A stretch of DNA of 64,000 nt from an uncultured Oscillospiraceae bacterium (GTDB lineage: Bacteria; Bacillota; Clostridia; Oscillospirales; Ruminococcaceae). The stretch is from contig CAKSPC010000001.1 of NCBI GenBank assembly GCA_934481445.1, forward strand, positions 1 to 64,000, written 5' to 3'. The position numbers and the translations under genes were made by a program. The notes below the pieces were generated by a model. That model was not told where the DNA came from and searched no databases. It saw nothing but the letters and a program-made list of their open reading frames with translations. Shown here piece by piece: positions 16,993 to 26,077 of the stretch (positions within the stretch are counted from its first letter, which is position 1; the number at the start of each line of letters is the position of its first letter).

Positions 16993-17516
16993 TAATTCTG
17001 ATAACAGGCGGCTCGAAGTGCGGGAAATCCTCCGCAGCGGAGAGCCTGCTGAACGGCTTCGCGGGAAAAAAATACTACATCGCCGCCATGGAGCCATACG
17101 GCGAGGATGCCCTCCGCGCCATAGCCCGCCACCGCGAAATGCGCCGCGGAAAAGGCTTTGAAACCATCGAACGGCCGCGGGATATCGGCGGGTTAATGCT
17201 CCACGAAAGCGGACTTCCCCACTGTGCCCTGCTGGAGTGTCTGACTACTCTCTGCGCAAACGAAATGTTCATCCCGGGCGGGATAACCGACCCATCCGAA
17301 AAGATAATACAAGGCATAAAAAAACTTGCGGCGCAGAACGAAAAGCTTGTGATAGTCACCAACGAGGTCGCCGCCGACGGGATAGAATACCCCGCCGAAA
17401 CCATGGAATACATCCGAATTATGAGCCGCCTGAACTCCCGTGTTGCGGCGCTTGCGGATACGGTGACAGAGTGCGTCTGCGGGATACCGCTGACGCTGAA
17501 AGGAGAACTGAAATGA
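16989..17516 (+). CDS. cobU: Adenosylcobinamide kinase / adenosylcobinamide-phosphate guanylyltransferase
   Basis: The 175-aa protein phosphorylates adenosylcobinamide and then transfers GMP to it. Its P-loop is GGSKCGKSSAAE. The family continues with YIAAMEP, then ARHREMRRGKGFETIE (containing the guanylyl-accepting His region), LLECLTTLCANE and VIVTNEVAADGIEYP. The length is normal. It overlaps both neighbours by four bases, so it is part of a tightly coupled operon. Confidence 0.95.
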   Translation: MIILITGGSKCGKSSAAESLLNGFAGKKYYIAAMEPYGEDALRAIARHREMRRGKGFETIERPRDIGGLMLHESGLPHCALLECLTTLCANEMFIPGGITDPSEKIIQGIKKLAAQNEKLVIVTNEVAADGIEYPAETMEYIRIMSRLNSRVAALADTVTECVCGIPLTLKGELK

Positions 17517-18286
17517 CCCTGCTGAAGTCCCTCGCCTGCGCATTTCTGATGTACTCCCGCATACCCATGCCGCAGGTGGAATGGAAAGAGGAAAACCGCC
17601 GCTACTCGCTGGCGCTGTTCCCTTTTGTCGGCGCTGTCATCGGCGGGCTTATAGTTTTGTGGACATACGTCTGCGGGCTGCTGGGCGCGGGAAAATGGCT
17701 CTACGCGGCGGTGTGCTGCGTTATTCCGATTGCGGTCACGGGGGGAATCCACGCGGACGGCTTCTGCGACGTCACCGACGCGAAATCGTCCTACGCGTCC
17801 AAGGAAAAGAAGCTTGAAATAATGAGCGACCCGCATATCGGCTCGTTCGCCGTTATATACACGATACTTTATTTTCTGCTGCAATTCGGGCTGTTTTCGG
17901 AGACAGACGGAATGCGCGCGGCTCTGATTCCCGCCTGCGGATATGTGCTTTCGCGGGCGCTCAGCGGGATGGCGGCGGTGACATTCAAATGCGCGAAAAA
18001 GGACGGGACTTTGCAGAGCTTCGTGAAGCCCGCGCACAGGCGCAATTCCGTGATAATTCTCGCTGCGGAGGCCTGCGCGGCGGCTGTGGGAATGCTTTTT
18101 GCAAACCCGATCTGCGGCGCGGCGGCAATAATCGCGGCGGGAGTTTCGATGCTGTATTACCGCGTTTCTTCCTACAAAAATTTCGGCGGGATAACCGGAG
18201 ATACCGCGGGGCATTTCTTGCAGATATGCGAACTGGCGCAGCTTGGCGCGGCGGTACTTGCGGAACTTATTACGGAGGTATTATGA
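17513..18286 (+). CDS. cobS: Adenosylcobinamide-GDP ribazoletransferase
   Basis: The 257-aa integral membrane enzyme joins adenosylcobinamide-GDP with alpha-ribazole (phosphate) to give cobalamin (phosphate). The signature GGIHADGFCDVTDA, followed by KKLEIMSDPHIGSF, is clear, and most of the rest is hydrophobic helix. The start is ATG at 17513, which overlaps the cobU stop; longer readings upstream lie within cobU. Confidence 0.95.
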   Translation: MTLLKSLACAFLMYSRIPMPQVEWKEENRRYSLALFPFVGAVIGGLIVLWTYVCGLLGAGKWLYAAVCCVIPIAVTGGIHADGFCDVTDAKSSYASKEKKLEIMSDPHIGSFAVIYTILYFLLQFGLFSETDGMRAALIPACGYVLSRALSGMAAVTFKCAKKDGTLQSFVKPAHRRNSVIILAAEACAAAVGMLFANPICGAAAIIAAGVSMLYYRVSSYKNFGGITGDTAGHFLQICELAQLGAAVLAELITEVL

Positions 18287-18669
18287 TACTTATCACGGGC
18301 GGCGCATTCAGCGGCAAGACCGAGTTTGCAATGCGCACATTCAACCTTAATGAAACGGATATTTCGGACGGCGGCGAATGCAGTTCTGAAGAGGTGCTTT
18401 CCTGCCGCGCGGTGAAGAACTTTCAGCTTCTGGTGAAGCGCTTCGGCATTGACAGCGGCGCCGAATTTGCAGAAAAAATATACGTCTGCAACCCCGAAAT
18501 TATCGTTATAACAAACGAAATAGGCAGCGGGATAATCCCGATGGAAAAGGCAGACCGCATATGGCGCGAGGAAACGGGCCGCGCCTGCTGCGTCATCGCG
18601 GGGCATTCTGAAGCAGTGGTAAGAATGTGCTGCGGAATACCCACGGTGATAAAGGGGGTGCTTTCGTGA
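18283..18669 (+). CDS. Short CobU-like NTPase, second copy in the operon
   Basis: The 128-aa protein starts MILITGGAFSGKTEFAMRTF, with a P-loop like that of CobU, and ends with IIVITNEIGSGIIPMEKADR and CCGIPTVIKGVLS, which align with the C-terminal part of CobU. It lacks the middle part (the RHxxRR-like guanylylation region) and is about 50 residues shorter. It overlaps cobS and cobC by four bases each, so it is an intact operon gene and not debris. It may be a kinase-only or accessory protein. Confidence 0.85.
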   Translation: MILITGGAFSGKTEFAMRTFNLNETDISDGGECSSEEVLSCRAVKNFQLLVKRFGIDSGAEFAEKIYVCNPEIIVITNEIGSGIIPMEKADRIWREETGRACCVIAGHSEAVVRMCCGIPTVIKGVLS

Positions 18670-19229
18670 AGATAAATCTCATCCGCCACGGCATGACTGC
18701 GGGAAACCTTGAAAAACGCTACATCGGAACGACCGACGAGCCCCTCTGCCCCGAGGGCATATCCGCGCTGACGGACAGAACATACCCCGACTGCGGCGTG
18801 CTGATTTGCAGCCCGATGAAGCGCTGCATACAGACCGCCGAGATACTGTTTCCGAGCGCCGAGCCGCTGATATACAACGAGCTTTGCGAGTGCGATTTCG
18901 GGGATTTTGAGGGGAAAAACTACAAGGAATTAAGCGACGTCCCCGCCTATCAGCTATGGATAGACAGCGGCGGAACGCTTCCGTTCCCGAACGGCGAGGA
19001 CCCCAAGGATTTTAAAAAGCGCTGCTGTGCGGAATTCCTGCGGGCGGTGGGCGAAAACTCCTCCGCCGATACGCTGACATTCGTTGTCCACGGCGGCACG
19101 ATAATGTCCGTTATGGAAAAATTTGCGCTGCCGCACAAGGGATATTACAGCTGGCAATGCGCCAACGGCTGCGGTTTTTCCGCCGTATTTGGCGGAGAAA
19201 AACTGACTGATATTTCGGAGATAAAATGA
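18666..19229 (+). CDS. cobC: Alpha-ribazole phosphatase, histidine phosphatase family
   Basis: The 187-aa protein has the catalytic LIRHGMTAGNLEKRYIG motif at the N-terminus, a CSPMKRCIQTAEIL segment, the acid region NELCECDFGDFEGK and the second histidine in VVHGGTIMSVM. In this context it should dephosphorylate alpha-ribazole phosphate or cobalamin phosphate. The start is GTG at 18666, which overlaps the preceding stop as GTGA. Confidence 0.9.
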   Translation: MKINLIRHGMTAGNLEKRYIGTTDEPLCPEGISALTDRTYPDCGVLICSPMKRCIQTAEILFPSAEPLIYNELCECDFGDFEGKNYKELSDVPAYQLWIDSGGTLPFPNGEDPKDFKKRCCAEFLRAVGENSSADTLTFVVHGGTIMSVMEKFALPHKGYYSWQCANGCGFSAVFGGEKLTDISEIK

Positions 19230-20194
19230 AAATTCTGATTGCTGTTCTGCCGCTTCCGGCGGGATTTCTGCTGGACTGCCTGCTCGGCGACCCATATTCC
19301 CTGCCGCACCCGATACGGCTTATCGGGCGGCTTATCTCCGCGCTGGAAAAGTGGGTGCGGAAAACCTTTGAAAATCACCTTGTTTCGGGCGGAGCCGTAC
19401 TTGCGGTGATAGTTCTGATTTTATCAACAGCAGTGCCGCTGGCTCTTCTTATACTATGCTACCGAGTGAACGTGTGGCTTGGGGCGGCGGTGGAAAGTGT
19501 GCTGTGTTACTATATGCTCGCGGCGCGGTGCCTGCGGGATGAAAGCATGAAGGTGCACCGCGCATTCCTCGAAAATGACACCGAAAAAGCACGGCGCGCC
19601 GTTTCCATGATAGTCGGCAGGGACACGAAGCCCCTGGACAAAAACGGAATAATCCGCGCAGCCGTTGAAACCGTCGCGGAGAATACTTCCGACGGAGTTA
19701 CCGCTCCGATGCTTTACATGGGACTTGGCGGCGCGGTGCTCGGATTCTTCTACAAGGCGGCAAACACAATGGATTCCATGATAGGCTACACCAGCGAGAA
19801 GTATCTGCAAATCGGCAGATTTGCCGCAAAGCTGGACGACGTTCTGAATTTCATCCCGTCACGGCTGACGGCGCTGCTGATGATTTTTTCCGCGGGAATA
19901 ATGCGCATGGACATCAAAAACGCATGGAAAATCTGGCGCCGCGACCGCCGCAAGCACGCAAGCCCAAACTCTGCACAGACGGAAGCGGTGTGCGCGGGAG
20001 CGCTTGACGTGCGGCTCGCGGGGGACGCCTATTATTTCGGAGAGCTGCACAAAAAGCCGTTTATCGGCGACGATATCCGCGAAATCAAAAACGAGGACAT
20101 CCGCCGTGCAAATCGGCTTATGTACTGCACATCCGTGCTTATGCTGATAATATGCACGGCGCTTCGGTCAGTATTATGGGGAGTGATTTTTTGA
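19226..20194 (+). CDS. cbiB: Adenosylcobinamide-phosphate synthase
   Basis: The 322-aa membrane protein couples adenosylcobyric acid with aminopropanol phosphate (CbiB/CobD family). Typical parts are LLDCLLGDPYSLPHPIRLIG near the start, VSMIVGRDTKPLD, AAVETVAENTSDGVTAPM, and AANTMDSMIGY. It has about five hydrophobic segments. It overlaps cobC and the next gene by four bases each. Confidence 0.95.
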   Translation: MKILIAVLPLPAGFLLDCLLGDPYSLPHPIRLIGRLISALEKWVRKTFENHLVSGGAVLAVIVLILSTAVPLALLILCYRVNVWLGAAVESVLCYYMLAARCLRDESMKVHRAFLENDTEKARRAVSMIVGRDTKPLDKNGIIRAAVETVAENTSDGVTAPMLYMGLGGAVLGFFYKAANTMDSMIGYTSEKYLQIGRFAAKLDDVLNFIPSRLTALLMIFSAGIMRMDIKNAWKIWRRDRRKHASPNSAQTEAVCAGALDVRLAGDAYYFGELHKKPFIGDDIREIKNEDIRRANRLMYCTSVLMLIICTALRSVLWGVIF

Positions 20195-21228
20195 ACAGAT
20201 ACAGCCACGGCGGGGACATTTATTCCCGCCATGTGGAGCATGATTTTTCCGCGAACATAAACCCGCTGGGGCTTCATGAAAGCATTGTTTCTGCGGCGGC
20301 GGAAGCGCTTTCCCGCTGCGAGAGCTACCCCGACCCGAACTGCCGCGAACTTACCGCCGCAATATCCTCGCAGGAGGGCGTCCCTGCCGAAAACATCGTC
20401 TGCGGAAACGGCGCGGCTGATCTTATCTACCGTATAGTTTCGGCATTGAAACCGCGCACTTCCCTGCTTTGCGCTCCGACTTTCAGCGAGTATGAAAAGG
20501 CGCTGAAAGAGCACGGCTGCACCGTTAAGAAGCATTATCTCAAGCGCGAAAACTGCTTTGCGCTGACGGAAGAAATTCTCGGGGATATCACTGCCGACAC
20601 GGACATTCTTTTTCTATGCACGCCGAACAATCCCACGGGGATAACTATACCGCGGGAGCTTATGCGCAGGATATCCGAAAAATGCAGCGAAACAGGGACG
20701 TTTCTTGTGGTGGACGAGTGCTTTCTTGATTTTGTGGAGAACGGCGCGGAGCTTTCTGCGAAGCCGCTTTTGAACGAAAAATCCGCGGTGCTGAAAGCGT
20801 TCACGAAAATGTACGCCATGGCGGGAATGCGGCTCGGTTACGCGATTTTTGGCAGCAAGAAAACCGCCGCAAAGGCTGCCGAAGCGGGTCAGGCATGGAG
20901 CGTTTCCACCCCCGCGCAGGCGGCGGGGATCGCCGCGCTGAAACTGAACGGATATGCTGAAAAAACATCGAAAATCATCAGCGGCGAGCGCGATTATTTA
21001 AGCGCGGGGCTGCGTTCGATGGGGTTTGAAATCATCCCGTCCGAGGCGAATTTTATCCTGTTCCGCTGCGGTGTTCCCCTTGACAAAATGCTGATACAGC
21101 GCGGGATCGCAATAAGAAACTGCGGGAATTACGACGTACCGGGAAGCGGGTGGTACCGCATCGCCGTAAGGCTCCGCGGGGAAAACGAACTGCTTCTTGC
21201 GGCGATACGGGATGTTCTCAAGGGATAA
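20191..21228 (+). CDS. cobD: Threonine-phosphate decarboxylase
   Basis: This PLP enzyme of the class I/II aminotransferase fold makes (R)-1-amino-2-propanol phosphate, the partner substrate of CbiB. It starts with the typical YSHGGDIY and DFSANINPLG, and the PLP lysine lies in AFTKMYAMAGMRLGYAIFG. The start is uncertain. TTG at 20191 overlaps the cbiB stop (TTGA) and has GGGGAG seven bases before it, in line with the other four-base overlaps; ATG at 20176 is the main alternative. Confidence 0.92.
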   Translation: MNRYSHGGDIYSRHVEHDFSANINPLGLHESIVSAAAEALSRCESYPDPNCRELTAAISSQEGVPAENIVCGNGAADLIYRIVSALKPRTSLLCAPTFSEYEKALKEHGCTVKKHYLKRENCFALTEEILGDITADTDILFLCTPNNPTGITIPRELMRRISEKCSETGTFLVVDECFLDFVENGAELSAKPLLNEKSAVLKAFTKMYAMAGMRLGYAIFGSKKTAAKAAEAGQAWSVSTPAQAAGIAALKLNGYAEKTSKIISGERDYLSAGLRSMGFEIIPSEANFILFRCGVPLDKMLIQRGIAIRNCGNYDVPGSGWYRIAVRLRGENELLLAAIRDVLKG

Positions 21229-21270
21229 GGCGACAATGAAAGCTGTTATATAAAAACTTGAGGAGGAAAA

Positions 21271-21792
21271 ATGGGACTTTTACACATTTACTGCGGCGAC
21301 GGCAAAGGCAAGACCACCGCTGCGATAGGGCTTGCGGTAAGGGCTGCGGGCGCAGGGATGAGGGTGCATATAATCCAGCTTCTGAAAGGCTCGGACAGCG
21401 CCGAAATTTCCGTTCTGCGTAGCATTCCTAACATAACGCTTGAACGTTGCGACAGGAATTACGGCTTCGTCTGGGACATGACGGACGAGGATAAAAAAGG
21501 CATTACCGAATGCCACGACGCGCTGCTTGAAAAGGGTTATTCCCTCGCCCGTTCGGGAAAGATTGATATGCTGATCATCGACGAATTCAACGCGGCATAC
21601 AAATGCGGTCTGCTTGACAAAAATGCAGCCGAAAAATTCCTTACGGAAAAATTCGGCGACACCGAGCTTATTATAACAGGCCGCGACCCCGCGGAAATAT
21701 TTATAAATGCAGCGGATTATGTCAGCGAGATAAAATGCATTAAGCACCCCTACGAAAAAGGTATAAACGCCCGCAGGGGTATAGAATACTGA
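21271..21792 (+). CDS. cobO: Cob(I)yrinic acid a,c-diamide adenosyltransferase
   Basis: The 173-aa BtuR/CobO-type enzyme attaches the adenosyl group to cob(I)alamin-type corrinoids. The P-loop is YCGDGKGKTTAAIGLAVRA near the N-terminus, and MLIIDEFNAA forms the Walker B part. It follows cobD by 42 bases with its own GAGGAGG site, the only non-overlapping junction in the cluster. Ring-building genes (cbi) and cobyric acid synthase are not in this window. Confidence 0.93.
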   Translation: MGLLHIYCGDGKGKTTAAIGLAVRAAGAGMRVHIIQLLKGSDSAEISVLRSIPNITLERCDRNYGFVWDMTDEDKKGITECHDALLEKGYSLARSGKIDMLIIDEFNAAYKCGLLDKNAAEKFLTEKFGDTELIITGRDPAEIFINAADYVSEIKCIKHPYEKGINARRGIEY

Positions 21793-21813
21793 ATTAAGCG
21801 CGGCAGGCGTCCC

Positions 21814-21936
21814 TCAGCCGTCGAGCCTTCGGTACTCGCTCGGGGTAACGCCGAGCACGGAGCGGAACGCCGCCGCAAATTTCGTGGTTGACGAACCAAC
21901 GCCCGGAACGACGGAGATACCGTTTTTTCCCCGCGG
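21814..21936 (-). pseudogene. Remnant of an AraC-family regulator (C-terminal end)
   Basis: Forty minus-strand codons between an in-frame TAG (21939-21937) and a TGA (21816-21814) read GVGSSTTKFAAAFRSVLG followed by VTPSEYRRLDG, the hallmark second helix-turn-helix and end of AraC regulators. There is no start codon, no upstream domain and no room for one: sequence upstream is broken by stops and a terminator. It is probably what is left of a decayed gene. Confidence 0.75.
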
Positions 21937-21987
21937 CTATCGCAGCATGGGAGAACGCCGCTCTTTTGTTTCTTTTGTCGAATTGCA

Positions 21988-22027
21988 CAAAACGAGCGGC
22001 GCATTTGCTGTGCCGCTCGTTTTTTAT
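21988..22027. terminator. Bidirectional terminator between cob and suf operons
   Basis: AAACGAGCGGC and GCCGCTCGTTT pair around an 11-base loop, with A- and T-runs outside, and lie between the converging cob and suf transcripts. Confidence 0.8.
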
Positions 22028-22091
22028 ATTATTAATGATGCCGCCCGAACAATAATGGTCACTGCACATCTGACGCACAGTAATCGAATAA

Positions 22092-22514
22092 TTATTTCTT
22101 CAGCGCTTCCGAAAGCGTGCGCCAGCCGAGCACCGCGCACTTTACGCGGGCGGGCATATGCGCGATTTCTTTCAGCGCGGAGGCTTCCTCAAGGCTGTCA
22201 ATTTCCTCGTCGGTGGCTGTGCCGCGTATCATTTTCATGAAAACGTCGCCCATCGCCAGCGCCTCTTCCTTTTTCTTTCCGATTATCATTCCGAGCATGA
22301 TATCCGTTGAAGCCTGCGATATCGCGCAGCCGTCGCCGACGAATGCGCCGTCAGCGATAACGTCGCCGTCCAGCTTGAGCTTGAGCTGTATCTCGTCGCC
22401 GCAGCTGGGGTTAACGCCGTCGAGGACGATATCCGCGTCGGCAATGTCGTGCTTGTAATCGGGGCGGATATTATGCTCCGTCAGAACTTCGTTGTAAAAA
22501 TTCTTATTCTCCAT
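22092..22514 (-). CDS. sufU: Iron-sulfur cluster assembly protein SufU
   Basis: The 140-aa NifU-like protein has the three cysteine sites of SufU: NPSCGDEI, GDGCAISQAS and RVKCAVLGW. In Gram-positive bacteria SufU receives sulfur from SufS through a zinc-bound active site and passes it to SufBCD. It is the last gene of the leftward suf operon and overlaps sufS by 11 bases. Confidence 0.95.
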   Translation of the reverse strand: MENKNFYNEVLTEHNIRPDYKHDIADADIVLDGVNPSCGDEIQLKLKLDGDVIADGAFVGDGCAISQASTDIMLGMIIGKKKEEALAMGDVFMKMIRGTATDEEIDSLEEASALKEIAHMPARVKCAVLGWRTLSEALKK

Positions 22515-23715
22515 AGCCCATTCTCTCCCTTACGCTTGCAAGGCTCTTTATCAGCCTTTCCGCTTCCTCAACGGTGTTGTAGAACATAAAGCTTGCCCTT
22601 ACCGACGAGCTTATGCCGAGGTGATTGAGCAGCGGCTGCGCGCAGTGGTGTCCCGCGCGGATATCAACGCCGTCCGCCGCGAGTATCTCGCTTACGTCAT
22701 GCGGGTGCACGCCGTCAACGGTGAAGGTGATTATTCCTGTATGTTCCCCGGGATCATCCGAGCCGATGATATTGATATGAGGAATCTTTTTAAGCCCCTC
22801 CAGTGCATGAGCCGTTACTTCCAGCTCCCGCGCGTGCATTTCTTCAAAGCCTATGCCCTGAATATAGCGTATCGCCGCGGCAAGGCCTGCCGCTCCCGCC
22901 GCATTGACGGTTCCCGCCTCGAACTTGTGCGGAAGCTCCGCATAAACGGCGCTGTCGCGCTTTACGGTGGCTATCATCTCTCCGCCGTAAAGGAACGGGG
23001 GCATTTCTTCGAGCAGATCGCGCCTGCCATAGAGCACGCCTATTCCCATGGGACCAAACAGCTTGTGCCCCGAAAACGCAAGGAAATCCACACCAAGCCC
23101 GCGAACATCCACAGCCATATGCGGAACGCTCTGCGCGCCGTCACATACCATAACAGCGCCCTTTGCATGAGCAAGCTGCGCCAGCTCCTTTATGGGGTTT
23201 ACCCTGCCGATTACATTTGAAACCTGCGCACAGGCAACTATCTTCGTTTTTTCGGTGATAAGCGCCGCGGCTTTATCGAGGTCGATGGAGCCGTCCTGCT
23301 CGCAGTCGATGAACACCAGCTTTGCTCCTGTCATGCGGGAAGCCATCTGCCACGGGAGCAGGTCGCTGTGGTGCTCGGTTATGGAAACGACGATCTCATC
23401 CCCGCTTTTCAGGTGCGACAGCGCGTAGCTGTATGCGATAAGGTTGATGCTCTCGGTGGTGTTCCGCGTGAAAATTATTTCCTCCGTGCTCTCCGCATTG
23501 ATGAACGCGCGGACGGTTTCGCGGGCGTCTTCGTATATTTCCGTTGCGGACACGCTGAGCGGGTAGTTTCCGCGCAGCGGGTTCGCATTGTGGTTAAGGT
23601 AAAAATCATTCACCGCGTCGATGACGCACTGCGGGCGCTGGGATGTCGCGGCGTTATCAAGATATGCGTCGCTGCTGCTCATCAGCAGAGGAAAATCGGT
23701 TCTGTAGTTCTTCAA
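22504..23715 (-). CDS. sufS: Cysteine desulfurase SufS
   Basis: The 403-aa group II cysteine desulfurase has the PLP lysine in AFSGHKLFGPMGIG and the active cysteine in DIRAGHHCAQPLL. It strips sulfur from cysteine for Fe-S cluster building. TRNTTESINLIAYSY and VCDGAQSVPHM are also typical. It overlaps sufD by four bases and sufU by 11. Confidence 0.96.
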   Translation of the reverse strand: MKNYRTDFPLLMSSSDAYLDNAATSQRPQCVIDAVNDFYLNHNANPLRGNYPLSVSATEIYEDARETVRAFINAESTEEIIFTRNTTESINLIAYSYALSHLKSGDEIVVSITEHHSDLLPWQMASRMTGAKLVFIDCEQDGSIDLDKAAALITEKTKIVACAQVSNVIGRVNPIKELAQLAHAKGAVMVCDGAQSVPHMAVDVRGLGVDFLAFSGHKLFGPMGIGVLYGRRDLLEEMPPFLYGGEMIATVKRDSAVYAELPHKFEAGTVNAAGAAGLAAAIRYIQGIGFEEMHARELEVTAHALEGLKKIPHINIIGSDDPGEHTGIITFTVDGVHPHDVSEILAADGVDIRAGHHCAQPLLNHLGISSSVRASFMFYNTVEEAERLIKSLASVRERMGYGE

Positions 23716-24635
23716 TCTCCCAGCGCCTCCTTGAGTTCGTTTTCTACCGCCGCTGCAAGCTCCTCGCTGCCCGAAAGCTTCGCAACGCGCTCCACCGCCG
23801 CGCGCGCCATCATGTTTTCGGCGTCATCGCGGCTGATACCGCGGCTTTCGAGATAGAAAAGCGTTGCTTCATCCAGCTCGCCGATGGTCGCGCCGTGGTT
23901 GCCCTGCACGTTTTCCTCCGCGCAGAGGATAACCGGCACCGTCTTGTTCACAACATTTTCGCCCAGCATGAGCACGGTTTCAAGCTCGTCGCCGGTGGAA
24001 TCCGCGGAGCCGTTCTTGAAATCTATCGTGCCGCGGAAAACCTTTTCGGCATTATCCTTGAGGGCGCCGTCCGCCTTAATTTCACAGGCGGTTTTCTGCC
24101 CGAAATGATTTACGACAAGGTTCATATCAAGCTTCTGCTTTTTCTGCACGAGGTAGCCGATATCATTCCTGAAGCAGCTTCCGTTTCCGATAAGCTCTAT
24201 CATATCGTCCGCGTAGACATCTCCCCCGCCGACGATGATGCGGATAAGCTCTGCGGAACCGTTCTCCGCAGCGTTTCCGCTTACGGTATTGTAAAGCATT
24301 CCGCCGTCCTTGGTGTTAAGGAACTGAACAAGGCGGATCCTTGCGTTTTTCTTTATGTCAAGCTCGGTTTTTACCGCAAGCTTTCCCGCGCCGCCGAGGT
24401 GCATGAACACCGTAAGAGTGCTGTTTTCCTCCGCACGAAGTGTGATTTTTTCTTCGGAATAACCGTCGGTGCCCTGCGCGGTGACGCTCGCCCGCTCTTC
24501 CCTGCCTCCCACGGCGGAAAACTCGCGGACGGGCAGCTTTTCTGCGCTGTTATCCCATTCTATTTCAGCCTCATTAACGCCGAGGAATTTCCATGTCCTT
24601 GAGGGCAGGCTGTTTACTTTAATTTTTTCGGTCAT
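23712..24635 (-). CDS. sufD: Fe-S cluster assembly protein SufD
   Basis: The 307-aa protein is a SufB/SufD-type beta-helix protein, shorter than many SufD. Recognisable are GNHGATIGELDEATLFYLES and the end ISRDDAENMMARAAVERVA. It forms the SufBC2D scaffold with SufB and the ATPase SufC. It starts 19 bases after the sufB stop. Confidence 0.92.
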   Translation of the reverse strand: MTEKIKVNSLPSRTWKFLGVNEAEIEWDNSAEKLPVREFSAVGGREERASVTAQGTDGYSEEKITLRAEENSTLTVFMHLGGAGKLAVKTELDIKKNARIRLVQFLNTKDGGMLYNTVSGNAAENGSAELIRIIVGGGDVYADDMIELIGNGSCFRNDIGYLVQKKQKLDMNLVVNHFGQKTACEIKADGALKDNAEKVFRGTIDFKNGSADSTGDELETVLMLGENVVNKTVPVILCAEENVQGNHGATIGELDEATLFYLESRGISRDDAENMMARAAVERVAKLSGSEELAAAVENELKEALGD

Positions 24636-24654
24636 AATTCTGCTCCTCTCGGTA

Positions 24655-26061
24655 TCAGCCTATGCTGCCTTTCATTTCAAGGCGGATAAGATTGTTCATT
24701 TCTATTGCATATTCCATCGGAAGTTCCTTGGATACGTTATCCGCAAAGCCGCTTACGATAAGCGCCCTTGCTTCCTCCTCGGTCATCCCGCGGGACATGA
24801 GATAGAACACCGCGTCGCCGCTTATGCTGCCTATCTTCGCCTCGTGACCCACCGCCGCGGTGCTGTTCCTGATATCCATTGCGGGCACGGTATCCGAGCG
24901 GGACTCGCTGTCCAGCATGAGCGACTGGCAGGAAACGGAGGACTTCGCGTGGTCAGCCTTCTTGTTTACGACCACGCTGCTTCTGAACGTGCTTATTCCG
25001 CCGCCCTTGCTGATGGAGCGGGTGTTCATATAGGACGTCGTGTCGGGAGCCGCATGTACTACCTTTGCGCCGGTATCGAGGTTCTGACCCGTGCTTGCGA
25101 ACGTAACGCCGGTAAATTCCATCTTTGCGCCGCGGCCGTTGAGAATGCTCATCGGGTAAAGACATCCGACATGAGAACCGAACGAACCCGATACCCACTC
25201 GACAACTCCGCCCTCTTCAACGATGGCGCGCTTGGTGTTGAGGTTGTACATATTCTTCGACCAGTTTTCGATGGTGGAATAGCGCAGCTTTGCGTTCTTC
25301 TTTACGAACAGTTCAACGCAGCCTGCGTGGAGGTTCGCAACGTTGTATTTCGGCGCGGAACATCCCTCTATGAAGTGCAGGCTCGCGCCCTCGTCCACGA
25401 TGATGAGCGTATGCTCGAACTGACCCGCGCCCTTTGCGTTAAGGCGGAAGTAGCTCTGCAGCGGGATGGAAACCTCGGTATTCTTAGGCACATACACAAA
25501 CGAGCCGCCCGACCACACCGCGCCGTGCAGCGCCGCGAACTTATGGTCGTGCGGGGTGACGAGCTTCATGAAATGCTCGTGCACCATCTCGGAGTATTCG
25601 CCCGTGAGGGCGCTTTCCATATCGGTATAAACGACGCCCTGCGCAGCAACATCGCTCTTTACGTTGTGATAGACAAGCTCGGAATCGTACTGCGCGCCGA
25701 CGCCCGCCAGCGACTTGCGCTCCGCCTGCGGTATACCAAGGCGCTCAAAGGTTTCCTTGATGTCCTGCGGAACGCTGTCCCAGTCGCCCTGCATTTTGGT
25801 GTTGGGGCGGACGTAGGTGGCTATCTTGTCGATGTTAAGTCCCTCGATAGAGGGTCCCCAGTCGGGGATGGGGGTGTTGTTGTAAATCTCGAGGGATTTA
25901 AGGCGGAATTCGCGCATCCACTCGGGGTCGTGCTTTTCTTCGGAAAGCTTCTCGACTAGCTCTGGGGTAAGTCCCTCCGCAAGGCGGTAGCTGTCCTTTT
26001 CTTCATCGCGGATATCATAGACGCTTCTGTCGATATCCTCAACATAGCTTTTCTCTGCCAT
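24655..26061 (-). CDS. sufB: Fe-S cluster assembly protein SufB
   Basis: The 468-aa scaffold protein shows the family motifs PDWGPSIEGLN, FVYVPKNTEVSIPLQSYFR, EGCSAPKYNVANLHAGCVE and GHEAKIGSISGDAVFYLMSR. Clusters are built on it before transfer. The frame is open to 26091 in sufC, but ATG at 26061 after GGGGAGG gives the usual start, MAEKSYVEDID. Confidence 0.96.
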   Translation of the reverse strand: MAEKSYVEDIDRSVYDIRDEEKDSYRLAEGLTPELVEKLSEEKHDPEWMREFRLKSLEIYNNTPIPDWGPSIEGLNIDKIATYVRPNTKMQGDWDSVPQDIKETFERLGIPQAERKSLAGVGAQYDSELVYHNVKSDVAAQGVVYTDMESALTGEYSEMVHEHFMKLVTPHDHKFAALHGAVWSGGSFVYVPKNTEVSIPLQSYFRLNAKGAGQFEHTLIIVDEGASLHFIEGCSAPKYNVANLHAGCVELFVKKNAKLRYSTIENWSKNMYNLNTKRAIVEEGGVVEWVSGSFGSHVGCLYPMSILNGRGAKMEFTGVTFASTGQNLDTGAKVVHAAPDTTSYMNTRSISKGGGISTFRSSVVVNKKADHAKSSVSCQSLMLDSESRSDTVPAMDIRNSTAAVGHEAKIGSISGDAVFYLMSRGMTEEEARALIVSGFADNVSKELPMEYAIEMNNLIRLEMKGSIG

Positions 26062-26077
26062 TTTCAGACCTCCCCGC

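Noticed and set aside
24469..25959. 496-codon open frame opposite sufB/sufD
   Set aside because: Antisense shadow of sufB; no ribosome site or recognisable protein features.
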